Of a stretch of DNA of 6,892 nucleotides, positions 6,202-6,892 are shown in pieces. The translations under genes were made by a program, and so were the position numbers. This DNA is from Parafilimonas sp. GTDB taxonomy: Bacteria > Bacteroidota > Bacteroidia > Chitinophagales > Chitinophagaceae. Every line of letters begins with the position of its first letter. Within the stretch, counting starts at the first letter, position 1. The notes beneath the pieces were generated by a model that made no database searches, had not been told where the DNA came from, and saw nothing but the letters and a program-made list of their open reading frames with translations. The DNA lies in NCBI GenBank assembly GCA_023251275.1, contig JAHEZC010000145.1, positions 1 to 6,892 on the forward strand, read 5' to 3'.

Positions 6202-6250
6202 GCGTGAAAAGTGAAACGTCAAACGTGAAAGACGTAAAATAAAACGTGAA
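6202..6250. repeat. Heptamer repeat, ACGTGAA type, about seven units
   Basis: GTGAA cores lie at 6204-6208, 6211-6215, 6225-6229 and 6246-6250, so all offsets are multiples of 7. Units are GCGTGAA, AAGTGAA, ACGTCAA, ACGTGAA, two diverged units, and ACGTGAA. The block starts 31 bp upstream of the DUF4288 start and occupies the likely promoter region of the DUF4288-kinase-regulator operon. Confidence 0.65.
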
Positions 6251-6273
6251 ACTCATTCATCATCTTTTGATTT

Positions 6274-6305
6274 TTTAAACTTAATAGTTCAGTAACTGTT
6301 TAACT
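6274..6305. repeat. Degenerate octamer repeat running into the 3' end of the LiaF-like gene
   Basis: In-phase 8-mers are TTTAAACT, TAATAGTT, CAGTAACT and GTTTAACT. The last two share six of eight bases; the first two are looser. The block includes the LiaF-like stop codon (6289-6291) and its last few codons. It lies 24 bp from the heptamer block, the same heptamer-then-octamer order as at 154-208. Confidence 0.35.
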
Positions 6306-6828
6306 CTATGCCACCAAAAACTGTTGTGCCTTTGATCACAAGAACTTTATCTGCATCAATGTTTGCCGCTTTTACCGGGCGCTTATCCTCAATCCCGCCG
6401 AATACAACATTCGCCTCGCTGGTCTTTATATTCCAGTGCGGAGGAAGAATTAATTTGGTACCGCCAAACACCTGGTTTACTTCAATGACCACTGTGCCTT
6501 GTATATCTGCCTGTGTCAGGTCTATTTCTGAGCCACCCATAAAAGCATTAATCTCTCCGCCTTTAAAGTTTTTGGAAAGCACTCTTTTTTTCACTCCGCC
6601 CAGAAATATATTACTCTCAATAAACTCACCTTCGCCGGTAGTGTTTATGTTGAAACCGGATTCCCTGTTGCGCTGTTTATTTTTCCATTCCTCTTTCATC
6701 TTATCTTTCCATTCTTTCTTAAAATAACTTCGATGCCTCCGGCGGAGGATGAAAAATAATCCAAGCATAATGGTTGCAATGGCCGGGATAAAATCACGGA
6801 GATTTAAATCGGGCATTTGCCGGTCCAT
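6289..6828 (-). CDS. LiaF-like protein: one membrane helix plus LiaF C-terminal beta-repeat domain
   Basis: A 179-residue membrane-anchored protein. One hydrophobic helix (about 12-28, FIPAIATIMLGLFFILR) is followed by a highly basic, coiled-coil-like stretch (29-56, many K/R/W/E). A beta-rich domain (about 66-176) has five recurring hydrophobic-GG turns at FLGG (75-78), FMGG (96-99), VFGG (120-123), VFGG (142-145) and VFGG (170-173), every 21-28 residues, as in the LiaF/VraT C-terminal family. In Firmicutes LiaF restrains the LiaS kinase in envelope-stress sensing; here it lies upstream of, and co-directional with, a LytS/LytTR pair, so a similar role is plausible but inferred. Classical LiaF proteins have several membrane helices and this ORF has one. 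Its ATG directly follows the TAA of a same-frame membrane fragment, so it may be the 3' part of an interrupted gene. Confidence 0.85.
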   Translation of the reverse strand: MDRQMPDLNLRDFIPAIATIMLGLFFILRRRHRSYFKKEWKDKMKEEWKNKQRNRESGFNINTTGEGEFIESNIFLGGVKKRVLSKNFKGGEINAFMGGSEIDLTQADIQGTVVIEVNQVFGGTKLILPPHWNIKTSEANVVFGGIEDKRPVKAANIDADKVLVIKGTTVFGGIELNSY

Positions 6829-6892
6829 TTAAAACAGCGATCCTATGCCTATCAGCAGTATCCAGACGGGATTTCTTAGTCCTGACTGAAAG
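6829..6892 (-). CDS. C-terminal end of a membrane ORF, possibly the 5' part of the same LiaF-like gene (truncated by the window edge)
   Basis: On the minus strand a frame enters from the right edge, encodes 20 residues FQSGLRNPVWILLIGIGSLF and stops at TAA 6831-6829. The G-L-R-N-P start followed by a hydrophobic, Gly-containing helix resembles one helix of the DUF5668/LiaF transmembrane unit. The next codon is the ATG of the LiaF-like ORF in the same frame. Either this is a separate small membrane protein translationally coupled by TAA-ATG, or the two are one gene broken by a nonsense codon. Only the last 20 codons are visible, so the family call is tentative. Confidence 0.5.
   Translation of the reverse strand, partial: FQSGLRNPVWILLIGIGSLF

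Noticed and set aside
6308..6727. 139-codon open frame on the + strand opposite the LiaF-like gene
   Set aside because: The minus-strand frame carries the five hydrophobic-GG repeats of a known family. The plus frame translation looks like its complement, with no domain of its own.

Overview
The window looks like chromosomal DNA of a Bacteroidota bacterium, most likely near Chitinophagaceae. This rests on AT-rich DNA, no Shine-Dalgarno motif before any start, a LytS-type kinase with a LytTR regulator, a DUF4288 protein, a LiaF-like protein, and 7- and 8-bp intergenic repeats of a kind I recall from this phylum. Assignment below phylum is inference.

The left part (1-3984, + strand) holds the last 47 codons of a probable NhaC-family Na+/H+ antiporter. 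Three metabolic genes follow: a GNAT acetyltransferase (266-931), a class III PLP aminotransferase of the 4-aminobutyrate type (978-2321), and a YtcJ/NfdA-type metal amidohydrolase (2401-3984, TTG start). They are co-directional with gaps of 46 and 79 bp. They could form a route for an amine or omega-amino acid in which a nitrogen is acylated, an amino group is transaminated, and an amide or other C-N bond is hydrolysed. The substrate cannot be read from the sequence. The GNAT resembles the N-terminal half of YhcX-type GNAT/nitrilase fusions, so its linkage here to an unrelated C-N hydrolase is notable.

The right part (4028-6892, - strand) converges on the metabolic genes. Read along the minus strand it holds the end of a small membrane ORF, a LiaF-like protein (6828-6289), a 118-bp repeat-rich gap, then a tight operon of DUF4288 (6170-5811), sensor kinase (TTG start, 5805-4765) and LytTR response regulator (4765-4028). 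The kinase stop and regulator start overlap as TGATG. The context suggests an envelope-sensing system. The membrane ORF and the LiaF-like ORF are in the same frame, separated only by TAA then ATG, so they may be one gene split by a nonsense codon.

Four of the five intergenic gaps carry degenerate tandem repeats with a 7-bp period (CTTTAAA or ACGTGAA types), an 8-bp period (CAATTTAA or GTTTAACT types), or both. Two carry a heptamer block followed by an octamer block. A 14-nt heptamer dimer occurs in inverted orientation on either side of the three metabolic genes. There is no RNA gene, CRISPR, insertion sequence, or gene-free stretch over 300 bp.
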